From: Euzebya pacifica
GTDB taxonomy: Bacteria > Actinomycetota > Nitriliruptoria > Euzebyales > Euzebyaceae
NCBI RefSeq assembly: GCF_003344865.1
Contig: NZ_CP031165.1
Coordinates: forward strand, 3,477,910-3,541,909
Direction of reading: 5' to 3'
DNA length: 64,000 nucleotides
Below are positions 23,501-33,301 of the stretch, piece by piece. The notes beneath the pieces are model-generated. The model saw only the letters and a list, made by a program, of their open reading frames with translations. It did not search any database and was not told the origin of the DNA. Numbering within the stretch: position 1 is the stretch's first letter; each line of letters starts with the position of its first letter. The position numbers and the translations under genes were made by a program.

Positions 23501-25331
23501 CGGTGCGGACGCCGTAGTCGTGCATGTGGAGGGCGCCCCAGACCGGCGAGGTGTCCATCCGGTAGGGCTGCTCCTCCACCACGATCAGGCCGAGGGACTC
23601 CAGCAGGGGAAGGAAGCCCGACAGCTCGACCCCCTCGCCGGCCTTGTACAGGCGGAAGCGCAGCAGCCGCTCGCGGGAGGACGGCCCGTTCGGCGACGGC
23701 GGACGGATCAGGCGCATGCGGACCGCGTCCGGCCCGTCCAGCGCTTCGAGCTCCTCGATGTCGGTGACGGCCGTGGCCACCGCGGTGCTCTCGGTGTAGG
23801 CGACCGGCAGGACCCGGCACCACTGCTCGGCCGCGACCCTCGCATCGACCATGCCGCGACGACCGGCCAGCGCCTCGGTGAGCGCATCGGAGAACGTGCG
23901 GGTCATCCGCTGGATCTCCTGCTCGACCGCGTCGACGTCCAGCGGCGAGCTGACGTCCTCGGGCAGGTGCAGCGTGAAGTGCAGCAGCGGCTGGTCGCGT
24001 TCGGTCATCGACAGCTGGTAGTCGACGGTGGTGGCACCGGAACGTTCCTGCAGCAGCTCCTGGACCTGGCTGCGCAGCTCCGCGGAGAACCGGTCCCGGG
24101 GCACCGTGACGAGCGCGGACACCGACCGCCGGACAGGTTCCTGGCGAACGAGCAGGCGGACCTCCTGGCGGCGCGAGACCTCCAGCAGCTTCACCATCGT
24201 CTGGCGCAGCTCGTCGACGTCGCTCTCGAACAGCTCCTGCTTGGGGAACGCGTCGAAGAGGGTCCGCAACGCCCGTTCGTCGTGGCTGTGGTCCACGACG
24301 TCCTCGGCCTCGAGGACCAGGCGCAGCTTCCGGCGCAGGACGGGGATGGTCGAGGCCGGTTCGACGAAGGCCTTCTGGGCGAGCAGACCGAGGATCCGGT
24401 GCTCACCGACGAGGCGCCCGGACGGGTCGACCTTCTGGATGGAGACGTCGATCATCCGTACCTGGCGATGCACCGAGGACAGCCGGTTGGTCCGGCTGAT
24501 CCGCAGCAGCGGACCGTCGGTGGCCTGGTGCTGCAGGGCCTCGGTGAGGGCCGACAGGGGGACGGGCTGGGCGTACCGCGATCGGTCCTCGGCATGGAGG
24601 ATCCCCAGCCCGCTGCCGGGTGCCACGACAGCGGTGGCGTCGTCCCCTGTGCCGTGGATGTCGTAGCCGCGGTAGCCGAGGAAGACGAAGTAGTCGTCGA
24701 GCAGCCAGCGCAGGAACGTGGCGACCTCGGTGACCTCGGCGGTGTCGTAACGGGCACCGGCGGTCACCTCGACCTCCATGGCGATGCCGGCGATGCGCTG
24801 CTTGATCGGCAGGAAGTCCCGCATGGCGTGCAGCGCGTCGTCGAGGACGTCCCGGAGGTGCTCGGCGATCGTGTTCCGGGACTCCTCGTTGAGCACCGAG
24901 TGCAGGTCCATCGCCAGATAGGTCTCGCGCCGCGGTGCGGTCCGGGCCGGCCCCAGCGACTTGAGGTTGCCGTCCCCGTCACGGGCGACGCCGACCACCG
25001 GATGCAGCAGGTCGATGGGCGACAGGCCCAGCCGATGCAGCTCCTCGGTGACCGTGGACACCACGAAGGGACCGTCGACGGCGTGCACGTGCACGATCGT
25101 CGTGGGCCCGACCGCCTCCACGCGGATCTGGGGCGAGGAGCCGTCCCCGGCCTCGAACGCCGTCAGCGCGTCGAGGATCAGCGATTCGGCCTGGTCGAGG
25201 TCCAGCGCAGCCCGTTCGGCAGCGGGAAGCCGGCGATAGGCCGCGTTGGCGAGCTCGACCGCGTGGTCGGCCCGTTCTTCGGACAGCGCGTTGCGAAAGC
25301 GTTCGTAGAGGCGATCGAGTCCGTCGGACAC
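20556..25331 (-). CDS. gdh: Very large NAD-specific glutamate dehydrogenase (GDH-180 type)
   Basis: A 1591-residue enzyme converting glutamate to 2-oxoglutarate and ammonia with NAD. Length and layout match the 180-kDa class known from Streptomyces and mycobacteria: long N-terminal ACT-like regulatory segments, a central catalytic domain with RGGPVARGGLRWSDR and PTGSKGGFVLK, and then the NAD-binding region (VVGVGDMSGDVFGNGML). The GTG at 25331 lies six bases behind GGAGG and is preferred over ATG 25355. In mycobacteria this enzyme is controlled by kinases via GarA, but no garA is visible here. An ACT-domain gene lies immediately upstream on the same strand. Confidence 0.93.
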   Translation of the reverse strand: MSDGLDRLYERFRNALSEERADHAVELANAAYRRLPAAERAALDLDQAESLILDALTAFEAGDGSSPQIRVEAVGPTTIVHVHAVDGPFVVSTVTEELHRLGLSPIDLLHPVVGVARDGDGNLKSLGPARTAPRRETYLAMDLHSVLNEESRNTIAEHLRDVLDDALHAMRDFLPIKQRIAGIAMEVEVTAGARYDTAEVTEVATFLRWLLDDYFVFLGYRGYDIHGTGDDATAVVAPGSGLGILHAEDRSRYAQPVPLSALTEALQHQATDGPLLRISRTNRLSSVHRQVRMIDVSIQKVDPSGRLVGEHRILGLLAQKAFVEPASTIPVLRRKLRLVLEAEDVVDHSHDERALRTLFDAFPKQELFESDVDELRQTMVKLLEVSRRQEVRLLVRQEPVRRSVSALVTVPRDRFSAELRSQVQELLQERSGATTVDYQLSMTERDQPLLHFTLHLPEDVSSPLDVDAVEQEIQRMTRTFSDALTEALAGRRGMVDARVAAEQWCRVLPVAYTESTAVATAVTDIEELEALDGPDAVRMRLIRPPSPNGPSSRERLLRFRLYKAGEGVELSGFLPLLESLGLIVVEEQPYRMDTSPVWGALHMHDYGVRTEGLPIDVRSDGPRLADAAVAMWEGRATVDSLNRLVLGADMSIEQVTLLRAYRRYLRQIGTTYTEATTNEALIEYPAVARALIAYFDARFDPSVEGEEARLVAADSARREVLTALEAVERLDQDRILRSFLGVVDATLRTNRWRRRPWLSLKIDSSRVPGVPKPVPYREIFVYSTGMEGVHLRGGPVARGGLRWSDRLDDFRTEVLGLMKAQVTKNAVIVPTGSKGGFVLKHRPVDGGDLRAEVEAQYRVFIRGLLDVTDNIVDGEVVPPEHVVRADGDDPYLVVAADRGTATFSDIANGISAEYGFWLDDAFASGGSQGYDHKAMGITARGAWVAVQRHFRELSIDVQTDPITVVGVGDMSGDVFGNGMLRSRAIRLVAAFDHRDIFIDPTPDEETSFEERRRLFELPRSSWQDYDQSLLSAGGGVFSRTAKSVTLSPEAREALRIDAAELSPPELINAILKAPVDLLWFGGIGTYVKSREESNSEVGDRANDAVRVNADQVGARVVGEGGNLAMTQLGRIGYARRGGRCNTDATDNAAGVNTSDREVNLKILLSLAINAGQLEEDNRNDLLARLTEDVGDQVLRDQYLQTWAISQELSSAPGGMGAYEQMMQSLESRGRLDRAVELLPDTAEVEERRKQGAGFTRPELAVLLAYAKIDVTEQLLSDGVVDQPAFEPVRADYFPGEAATRFAALAQEHRLRRDLVATIIAGDLCNRMGITWATRTSADLGVDISTVAAAYWIARQVIDADGLWREVEAQDARIDPTLQLELKAQVDHLVDAFTRSFVRQGRTGDIAGAIAEDRPAFVELFDLVGTTRVGEQHLAIQRTATRWVDLGIEDDLADRLARLSALTVVPGVAATARQTDRSLTDIGVVYQLVAERLPLEQMTRSLKAYEPHGRWERWQHRGLVDDVRRLHHAAAREALALADLEAEPAAVVDEFLSSRAGTVERAVGLSRQVQGQAEVDLDALAVAVRALSEIAG

Positions 25332-25421
25332 AGCGATCCTCCAAGTGGCCGCCACCTCGGCCGTGCAGGGTGTGCGGTGGCCTCGTCGACGTCGTTGGCG
25401 ACGAGGGTGTTGCCGTGCTGC

Positions 25422-25802
25422 CTAGTCGGTGCCGCCCACGAGCTCACGGGCCTCGACGACCTTGTCGACGACCATCACCATGCGTCCGCCGGTGGCCAGG
25501 TAGGCCTGCTCGATGTTGATCCCGGCGTCGGCGATCTTGCGACAGATCTCGCCCATGGCACCGGGCCGATCGGCGATGTCGACCACCACCACATCACGGG
25601 CGGCCCGCACGTCGAGACCGGCGTCCTCGAGGACCGTCAGCGCGTGCTCGGCGTCCGGCACGAGCACGTGCACGACGCCCTTGCCCTGGCCGGTGAACGC
25701 GCTGATCCCCTCGATGCTGATGTCCGCCGCACCACACGCCTCGCCGAGACGGGCCATCACACCCGGCTGGTCGTCGGGGATGAGAACGAAGTCCTTGTGC
25801 AT
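25422..25802 (-). CDS. Tandem ACT-domain protein
   Basis: A 126-residue protein made of two ACT-like halves. The first starts KDFVLIPDDQPGVMARLGEAC and the second VVVVDIADRPGAMGEICRKI. ACT domains bind amino acids and regulate enzymes, often in nitrogen or amino-acid metabolism. ATG 25802 is preceded by GGAGG seven bases away. It sits 90 bases upstream of NAD-GDH on the same strand and may be co-transcribed. A regulatory link to the dehydrogenase is tempting but unproven. Confidence 0.75.
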   Translation of the reverse strand: MHKDFVLIPDDQPGVMARLGEACGAADISIEGISAFTGQGKGVVHVLVPDAEHALTVLEDAGLDVRAARDVVVVDIADRPGAMGEICRKIADAGINIEQAYLATGGRMVMVVDKVVEARELVGGTD

Positions 25803-25998
25803 CGGTTTGCCTCCTGTACGCACCCAACCGTTGTTTTCGGTCGCGACTCGTGCGCGGCCCGAGTCTGGCACAGCGAGGTCCACGACGGAGGCACGAACCA
25901 CGCCCGATCAGCCGAACGACCGGGTGCACCGGACGACGTCGCGATACCGTCACCGATCACGATCACCCTGATCAGCACACGCTGGAGGAGCTGCACCC

Positions 25999-26391
25999 AT
26001 GAAGGTTCTCGTCGGATTCATCACCACGCCAGAAGGTGAGGCAGCCCTGGAAGCGGCGATCGCCGAGGCCAAGCTGCGGTCGGCCACGCTGGTCGTCGTG
26101 CACTCGCTGCACGGTGGTGGCCGCGACGAGGACCTCCTGCCGGAGTACACCCGTGCCCTGCACGAGGTCGAGAACCGCCTTCGGGGCGAGGGCGTGGACT
26201 TCGAGATCCGTGAGCTGGTGCGTGGCAACTCCCCCGGTGACGACCTGCTCAAGTTCGCCACCGACGAGCACGTCGACCTGATCGTGATCGGCATCCGTCG
26301 TCGCTCGCCGGTGGGGAAGCTGGTGCTGGGTTCCAACGCCCAGGACATCCTCCTCGGCGCGGACTGCCCGGTCCTGGCCGTCAAGCCCTGA
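25999..26391 (+). CDS. Universal stress protein (UspA family)
   Basis: A 130-residue single Usp domain. It begins MKVLVGFITTPEGEAALEAA and ends with the ATP-binding-type signature GIRRRSPVGKLVLGS followed by CPVLAVKP. The presence of the G-x(n)-G(S/N) signature suggests nucleotide binding. It is divergent from the ACT-domain gene, with 196 bases between the starts. The ATG follows GGAGGAG about eight bases upstream. Function is general stress adaptation. Confidence 0.88.
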   Translation: MKVLVGFITTPEGEAALEAAIAEAKLRSATLVVVHSLHGGGRDEDLLPEYTRALHEVENRLRGEGVDFEIRELVRGNSPGDDLLKFATDEHVDLIVIGIRRRSPVGKLVLGSNAQDILLGADCPVLAVKP

Positions 26392-26559
26392 CCGAACGCG
26401 CGAAGCGGTCTCCTGTCGGGACGTTTGGAGTCGCGGCAGGTCGGACAGGATGGGCCCGGGCAGCAGGCCGAGACCACTCGTGCCAGCGAAGTGACGTCGC
26501 TGGGCGCACGGGGTCAAGGGTTCCGTACTGGCCATGAGTACACCGACCATCGGGCCGTG

Positions 26560-26702
26560 TGGGGCCGCTGGTTCGTGCACCCGGGGACCGGCATCCTCGG
26601 GTCCCTGTCCCGTGAAGGGCCGCACGCCATGCGGTCTGGCCCCACGGGCCCCGGCCCACGTGCCGGAACCCGTCGCCGTACTTCCCCCCAAGTCGGTGGC
26701 GC
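26560..26702 (+). promoter_or_regulatory. Candidate c-di-AMP (ydaO/yuaA) riboswitch ahead of the CWB2-RlpA gene
   Basis: The 333-base gap before the cell-wall gene contains three blocks in the order expected for the ydaO aptamer: CCGGGGACC at 26581, CCGTGAAGGGC at 26610, and CCGGAACCCGTCGCCG at 26663, followed by AAGTCGGTGGCG at 26690. The known class carries GGGGAACC, GGGTGAATC and CCGAACCCGTCAGCTAACC. In Actinobacteria it typically precedes cell-wall hydrolase genes of the RpfA, NlpC or RlpA type, which fits the gene downstream. Similarity is by eye and several core bases differ. A hairpin GTCGG/CCGAC at 26692-26708 could act on expression. Bases 26392-26559 show nothing recognisable. Confidence 0.42.
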
Positions 26703-26724
26703 CCCGACCCCCCACCCCCACATC

Positions 26725-28161
26725 ATGCTTCGTCACTTCACGACGTTCCTGCGCGCCATGCTCGCAGCCACGTTGCTGCTGTCCGTGCTGGCGCTTCCCG
26801 CCCACGCCGACAGCGTCGTCAGCCGCTCGTTCGGGCCCGACCGCATCTCCACGGCCGTCGAGGCCAGCGAGAACTTCCGGGTTTCGGCCAACGACGCGCT
26901 GCTGGCAACCGCCTTCGCCTTCCCCGACGCGCTGACCGCCGGTGCCCTTGCCCATCGCATGAACGCACCGGTCCTGCTGACCGGGCGCGACGCGCTGCCG
27001 GGCATCGTTGCCGACGAGCTGGCCCGACTCGGGGTCACGACCGTGTGGATCCTGGGTGGACAGGGGGCGATCTCCGCCGACGTCGAGCAGGCACTCACCG
27101 ACATGGGCCTGCGGACCCGTCGACTGGCCGGGACCAGCCGTTACGGGACCGCCCGCGAGATCGTCCGTGCGGCCGGCTCCTCTGCCACCGGCGAGGTCGT
27201 GCTGGCCCTGGGGGAGCACAACGATCCGGATCGTGCCTGGCCCGACGCCGTCGCCTCCGGCGCACTGGCCGCCACGCCCGACCGGATCCCGACGGTCCTG
27301 ACGCGCTCCGACGCGCTGCCCGAGGAGACCGAGGAGGCGCTGGAGATCATCGGCGCGACCGACGTGATCATCCTCGGTGACGACAGCGTCATCGATGACG
27401 ACGTCGAGGCCCACCTCCACATGCTGGGCTACGCGACCCGTCGGGTGACCGGCGACAACCGCTACGAGACCTCCGTGGCCCTCGCCAGCGATGCCCTGGC
27501 GAGGTTCGACTCCACCGAGCAGCCCGCCGTCTTCGCCTCGGGTCGTGCCTTCCCCGACGCCCTGTCCGCCGGGTCGCTTGCGGCCAGCCTGGGCGCACCG
27601 CTGCTGCTGGTGCCCCCGACCGAGAAGCTGCCCGGCACGAGCGAGCGGTTCCTGCGCGACCACGCCGACCGCTTTTCCATGGGTGTCGTCGTCGGTGGCC
27701 CCGCCGCAGCTGACGAGTACGTCCTCGCGCAGCTCGACGCGGCGCTGCAGGGTCAGCCCTCCCCCGCCCAGCCGCGTGAGGAGCAGCCCCCGGCCGAACC
27801 TGCTGCGGCCCCCGAGCCCGCTCCTGCCGAGCCCGTGCAGCCGGCAGCCGCCGAGGAGGACAACGAGACCTTCGAGGGCGACGCGTCCTACTACGGTCCC
27901 GGCCTCAACGGCAACCAGACCGCCAACGGCGAGACGTTCGACATGTACGGCATGACCGCCGCGCACCGGACCCTGCCGTTCGACACGATCATCCGGGTCA
28001 CGAACCTCAACAACGGCCGTCAGGTCGACCTGCGGATCAACGACCGTGGTCCCTACGCCGACGACCGTGTCCTCGACGTCTCCTACGGTGCGGCCCAGGA
28101 GCTGCAGATGATGGACGACGGTGTCGTACCGGTCCGGGTCGAGGTCCTCTCCTCCCCGTAG
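26725..28161 (+). CDS. Secreted CWB2 repeat protein with C-terminal RlpA-like domain
   Basis: A 478-residue exported protein. The signal peptide (LRAMLAATLLLSVLALPAHA) is cleaved near AHA-DS. Three cell-wall-binding repeat 2 units span about residues 35-340; typical phrases are FGPDRISTAVEASE, AFAFPDALTAGALA and RYETSVALASDAL. An alanine/proline-rich linker follows. A double-psi beta-barrel RlpA domain then ends the protein (GDASYYGPGLNGNQTANGE, NDRGPYADDRVLDVS). CWB2 repeats hold proteins on the wall and RlpA-like domains act on or bind glycan strands. No clear ribosome site precedes ATG 26725, consistent with control by the leader. ATG 26758 is a weaker alternative. Confidence 0.85.
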   Translation: MLRHFTTFLRAMLAATLLLSVLALPAHADSVVSRSFGPDRISTAVEASENFRVSANDALLATAFAFPDALTAGALAHRMNAPVLLTGRDALPGIVADELARLGVTTVWILGGQGAISADVEQALTDMGLRTRRLAGTSRYGTAREIVRAAGSSATGEVVLALGEHNDPDRAWPDAVASGALAATPDRIPTVLTRSDALPEETEEALEIIGATDVIILGDDSVIDDDVEAHLHMLGYATRRVTGDNRYETSVALASDALARFDSTEQPAVFASGRAFPDALSAGSLAASLGAPLLLVPPTEKLPGTSERFLRDHADRFSMGVVVGGPAAADEYVLAQLDAALQGQPSPAQPREEQPPAEPAAAPEPAPAEPVQPAAAEEDNETFEGDASYYGPGLNGNQTANGETFDMYGMTAAHRTLPFDTIIRVTNLNNGRQVDLRINDRGPYADDRVLDVSYGAAQELQMMDDGVVPVRVEVLSSP

Positions 28162-28199
28162 GGGCTCGAGCGGCGACGGGCCGTTAGGCTCATCGCTCG

Positions 28200-30155
<1,956 letters not shown>

Positions 30156-30178
30156 GCCTGTCGACGGATCGCCCGAGA

Positions 30179-30207
30179 AAGTTCCGGCGGACGGGAAGGA
30201 TTTCGGC
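30179..30207 (+). promoter_or_regulatory. Shared upstream block, copy 1
   Basis: AAGTTCCG, then a GGA run and TTCGGC, occurs here 113 bases before the start of the first choice-of-anchor B gene. A closely similar block precedes the second copy and a looser one the third. It may be a common promoter or leader. Confidence 0.3.
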
Positions 30208-30293
30208 GGCGCGCCGAGAACTTGGACAAGAGGGACCTGGTGTCAACCCGACGGTCCCCTGTTCGACCGCCGCCTCGAGGAGCTCCTCTCACC

Positions 30294-31739
30294 ATGACCC
30301 GTCGCACCTCCACGGCGATGCTCGCGCTTGTCGCGCTGCTGAGCATCGCCGCCATCAACCCGCTGCAGTACATCGATGCCTGGACCGCCGAGGCTCGCGC
30401 CCACGGCCACAAGCTGGCCTACGCCGCCTCCGCGGAGATCCCCACCGAAACCGTGTCCGACATCCCGTGCGTGAACGGCATGGCAGGCGAGTTCGCCTGT
30501 GACGGCATCGACCTGCTCTCGTTCATGCCGTCCTCCGCGTTCGGTGGTGCCGTCGGCGATGCCGTGGCCAGTGCCGACGTGCTCGGCTTGATCTCCGGCA
30601 ACTCCGACGTGTGGGGCTGGACCGACACCCTGGACACCGAGGACACCGTCGACGACCAGGAGTACGCCATCATCGGCCACTCCCAGGGGACGGCGTTCAT
30701 CCGCGTCACTGACCCCTACAACCCCGTCTACATGGGTTCGGTCCCCAACACCGCCGCCGGCCAGCTGATCTGGCACGACATCAAGGTGATCGACAACTAC
30801 GCGCTGATCGTCTCGGAATCGGTCCCGCACGGCGTCCAGATCTTCGACATGACCCTCCTGCGGTCCATCCCCGACGCGGTCGTGGCCCCCTCGCCGCTGC
30901 CTGTCACCGGCTTCTATCCCCTGAGCGTCGCCCAGCACAACGTGGTGACCAACGACGACACCAACCGGGCCTACATCGTCGGTGGCGGCTCGATCGTCGG
31001 CGTCGACCCGGTCTGCGGTGGCGGGCTGGAGATCCTCGACTTCGTGGCGGGCGCGACGCTGACGCCGGCGGGCTGCTACGACACCGAGGGCTATGTCCAC
31101 GACGCCCAGTGCGTGACCTACGAGGGACCGGACACCGACTACACCGGACGCGAGATCTGCCTGCTCTTCGCCGAGCAGGAGATGTCCATCGTGGACGTCA
31201 CCGACGCCGCCAACCCGACCCGCATCGGCGCGCCCCTGGAGTACAACCACGCCTACACCCACCAGGGCTGGTTCACTGAGGACTTCCGCTACGTGCTGAT
31301 GAACGACGAGCTCGACGAGCAGGAGCTCGCCGAGGTCACCCACACCCGCACGCTGGTCGTCGACACCTCCGACCTCGATGCCCCCACGTTCGTCGGTGAG
31401 TTCCAGCGCGATGGCTCCGATGGCAACCCGGTCACCGTCTCCATCGACCACAACAACTACACCCACGACGGGATGGCCTTCCAGTCCAACTACGAGTCCG
31501 GCCTGCGGGTCATCGACCTGGGTTCCCTGGACCGTGACGAGGACCAGGACGGCAAGGCGGACTGGGACGAGATCGCCTTCTTCGACACCTATCCGGCCGA
31601 CGACGCCAACCCGGGCACCGAGTTCAACGGCACCTGGTCCAGCTACCCCTACTTCGACTCCGGCACGATCGTGGTGTCCGGCATCGGCGAGGGCATCTTC
31701 TTCCTGAAGCTGCAGGACGACGTCGGCCCCGCCGAGTAG
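30294..31739 (+). CDS. Choice-of-anchor B / LVIVD-repeat secreted protein, copy 1
   Basis: A 481-residue exported beta-propeller-like protein of the choice-of-anchor B type. An N-terminal signal (TAMLALVALLSIAAINP) is followed by the Cys-containing CVNGMAGEFACDGIDLLSF segment. Family phrases are SDVWGWTD, GTAFIRVTDPYNPVYMGS, HDIKVIDNYALIVSES, THQGWFTEDFRYVLMND, SIDHNNYTHDGMAFQSNY and NGTWSSYPYFDSGTIVVSGI. Several histidines and acidic residues are conserved across all three copies here, suggesting a metal or ligand site. No catalytic role is known. The ATG follows GAGGAG. TTG 30222 would be a longer alternative. Copy 2 follows after 115 bases. Confidence 0.85.
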   Translation: MTRRTSTAMLALVALLSIAAINPLQYIDAWTAEARAHGHKLAYAASAEIPTETVSDIPCVNGMAGEFACDGIDLLSFMPSSAFGGAVGDAVASADVLGLISGNSDVWGWTDTLDTEDTVDDQEYAIIGHSQGTAFIRVTDPYNPVYMGSVPNTAAGQLIWHDIKVIDNYALIVSESVPHGVQIFDMTLLRSIPDAVVAPSPLPVTGFYPLSVAQHNVVTNDDTNRAYIVGGGSIVGVDPVCGGGLEILDFVAGATLTPAGCYDTEGYVHDAQCVTYEGPDTDYTGREICLLFAEQEMSIVDVTDAANPTRIGAPLEYNHAYTHQGWFTEDFRYVLMNDELDEQELAEVTHTRTLVVDTSDLDAPTFVGEFQRDGSDGNPVTVSIDHNNYTHDGMAFQSNYESGLRVIDLGSLDRDEDQDGKADWDEIAFFDTYPADDANPGTEFNGTWSSYPYFDSGTIVVSGIGEGIFFLKLQDDVGPAE

Positions 31740-31754
31740 CGCCAGCAATCCGAT

Positions 31755-31787
31755 CGACGCCCCCAGCGCCAACCGCCGGGGGCGTCG
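31755..31787 (+). terminator. Hairpin terminator after choice-of-anchor B copy 1
   Basis: CGACGCCCCC and GGGGGCGTCG form a 10-bp stem around a 13-nt loop, followed by TTGCGTTC. It separates the first paralogue from the second, suggesting separate transcripts. Confidence 0.65.
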
Positions 31788-31802
31788 TTGCGTTCACCGC
31801 AG

Positions 31803-31830
31803 AAGTTCCGCTGATCGGGAGGAATCCGGC
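31803..31830 (+). promoter_or_regulatory. Shared upstream block, copy 2
   Basis: AAGTTCCGCTGATCGGGAGG and AATCCGGC closely match copy 1 at 30179. The GTTCC starts exactly 50 bases before the ATG of the second choice-of-anchor B gene, the same distance as in the third copy. Confidence 0.35.
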
Positions 31831-31854
31831 AGACGGCCGTCGAACCCGCCCGAC

Positions 31855-33270
31855 ATGACCCGTCGAACGTCCTCCGTCCTGATCGCCCTCGTCGCGCTCC
31901 TCGGCATCGCCGCCGCCAACCCCATGGCGCTGCTCGAGCAGCTGATGGCCGAGCAACGCGCCCACGTCCACAAGCCCGGCTACGCCGCCACGGCCGAGAT
32001 CCCCACCGACACGGTGACCGACGTGCCGTGCAAGGACGGCAAGGCGCTGGACTTCGCCTGCGACAACGTCGACCTACTGGCGTTCTGGCCCTCCGCGGAC
32101 TTCGGCGGGATCCTCTCGATGGACCCGACCGGCCAGGTGTTCTCCGGCAACTCCGACGTGTGGGGCTGGACCGACGCCGACACCGGCACCGAGATCGCCA
32201 TGATCGGCCACGCCAACGGCACGGCGTTCTTCCGGGTCAACGACGGCACCGACGCCGAGTACCTCGGCAGCGTCGTCAACACCGCCGCCCAGCACGCCAT
32301 CTGGCACGACATCAAGACCGTCAACGACCACGCGCTGATCGTCTCGGAGTCCGCCCCCAACCACGGCATGCAGGTCGTCGACCTCAGCGCCCTGGTCGAC
32401 GCACCGGCCGTCCCGGCGGGTACGCCCCTGCTGCCCGACGCGATCTTCACCGGCTCGGGCAGCCAGCACAACGTCGTCACCAACGACGACACCGACTTCG
32501 CCTACATCGTCGGTGGCGGGCTGAAGCTGCGGACCCCCATCGGCGGCATCGGCATCGCCTCGGAGTGCGACGGTGGCCTGTTCATGATCGACATGGCCGA
32601 CCCCCTGAACCCCGTCGACGCCGGCTGCTACGAAGGCGACGAGTACATCCACGACGCCCAGTGCGTCACCTACGCCGGCCCCGACACCCGCTACACCGGC
32701 CGCGAGATCTGCGCGACGTTCTCCGAGGACTACATGTCCTTCGTCGACGTGACCGACAAGGCCAACCCGCAGACTGTCGGGCGGCTGGGCTACGACGACA
32801 CCCAGTACACCCACCAGGGCTGGTTCACCGAGGACTTCCGCTACGTGCTGATGAACGACGAGCTCGACGAGATGCGGGCGAGCAACGTCACCCACACCCG
32901 CACGCTCGTGATCGACGCCACCGACCTGACCGCCCCGGTCCTGCACCACACCGCGATGCGTGACGGCACCGACGGCAACCCGGCCACCCCGTCGATCGAC
33001 CACAACAACTACACCCACGAGGGCCTGGCCTACCAGTCCAACTACACCGCCGGCCTGCGGATCATCGACATGGACGGGCTGGACGCCGCCACGCCAGTGT
33101 GGGACGAGGTGGCGTTCTTCGACACCTACCCCGCCGACGATGCGGCCACGTTCAACGGCACCTGGTCCAACTACCCGTACTTCGACTCGGGCGTCATCGT
33201 GGTCTCGGGCATCGGCGAGGGGATCTTCTTCCTGAAGCTTGACGATGCCGTGACCTCCACCATCGAATAG
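31855..33270 (+). CDS. Choice-of-anchor B / LVIVD-repeat secreted protein, copy 2
   Basis: A 471-residue paralogue of the preceding gene. The signal peptide is SVLIALVALLGIAAANP. The same signatures recur: CKDGKALDFACDNVDLLAFW, SDVWGWTDAD, HDIKTVNDHALIVSES, YIVGGGLKL, EYIHDAQCVTYAGPDTRYTG, DHNNYTHEGLAYQSNYTAGL and WSNYPYFDSGVIVVSGIGEG. The high identity in the second half indicates a recent tandem duplication, while the first half has diverged more. It is secreted and probably a repeat-propeller binding protein. Confidence 0.85.
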   Translation: MTRRTSSVLIALVALLGIAAANPMALLEQLMAEQRAHVHKPGYAATAEIPTDTVTDVPCKDGKALDFACDNVDLLAFWPSADFGGILSMDPTGQVFSGNSDVWGWTDADTGTEIAMIGHANGTAFFRVNDGTDAEYLGSVVNTAAQHAIWHDIKTVNDHALIVSESAPNHGMQVVDLSALVDAPAVPAGTPLLPDAIFTGSGSQHNVVTNDDTDFAYIVGGGLKLRTPIGGIGIASECDGGLFMIDMADPLNPVDAGCYEGDEYIHDAQCVTYAGPDTRYTGREICATFSEDYMSFVDVTDKANPQTVGRLGYDDTQYTHQGWFTEDFRYVLMNDELDEMRASNVTHTRTLVIDATDLTAPVLHHTAMRDGTDGNPATPSIDHNNYTHEGLAYQSNYTAGLRIIDMDGLDAATPVWDEVAFFDTYPADDAATFNGTWSNYPYFDSGVIVVSGIGEGIFFLKLDDAVTSTIE

Positions 33271-33301
33271 CCACACGCATGCAGGGGTAGGGTCCGCAGC
33301 G

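Noticed and set aside
22689-26039. A 1116-residue plus-strand open frame opposite NAD-GDH
   Set aside because: It is an antisense shadow caused by high GC. It is rich in low-complexity Gly/Arg/His/Pro and shows no domain, while the minus-strand protein is a clear dehydrogenase with good start signals.
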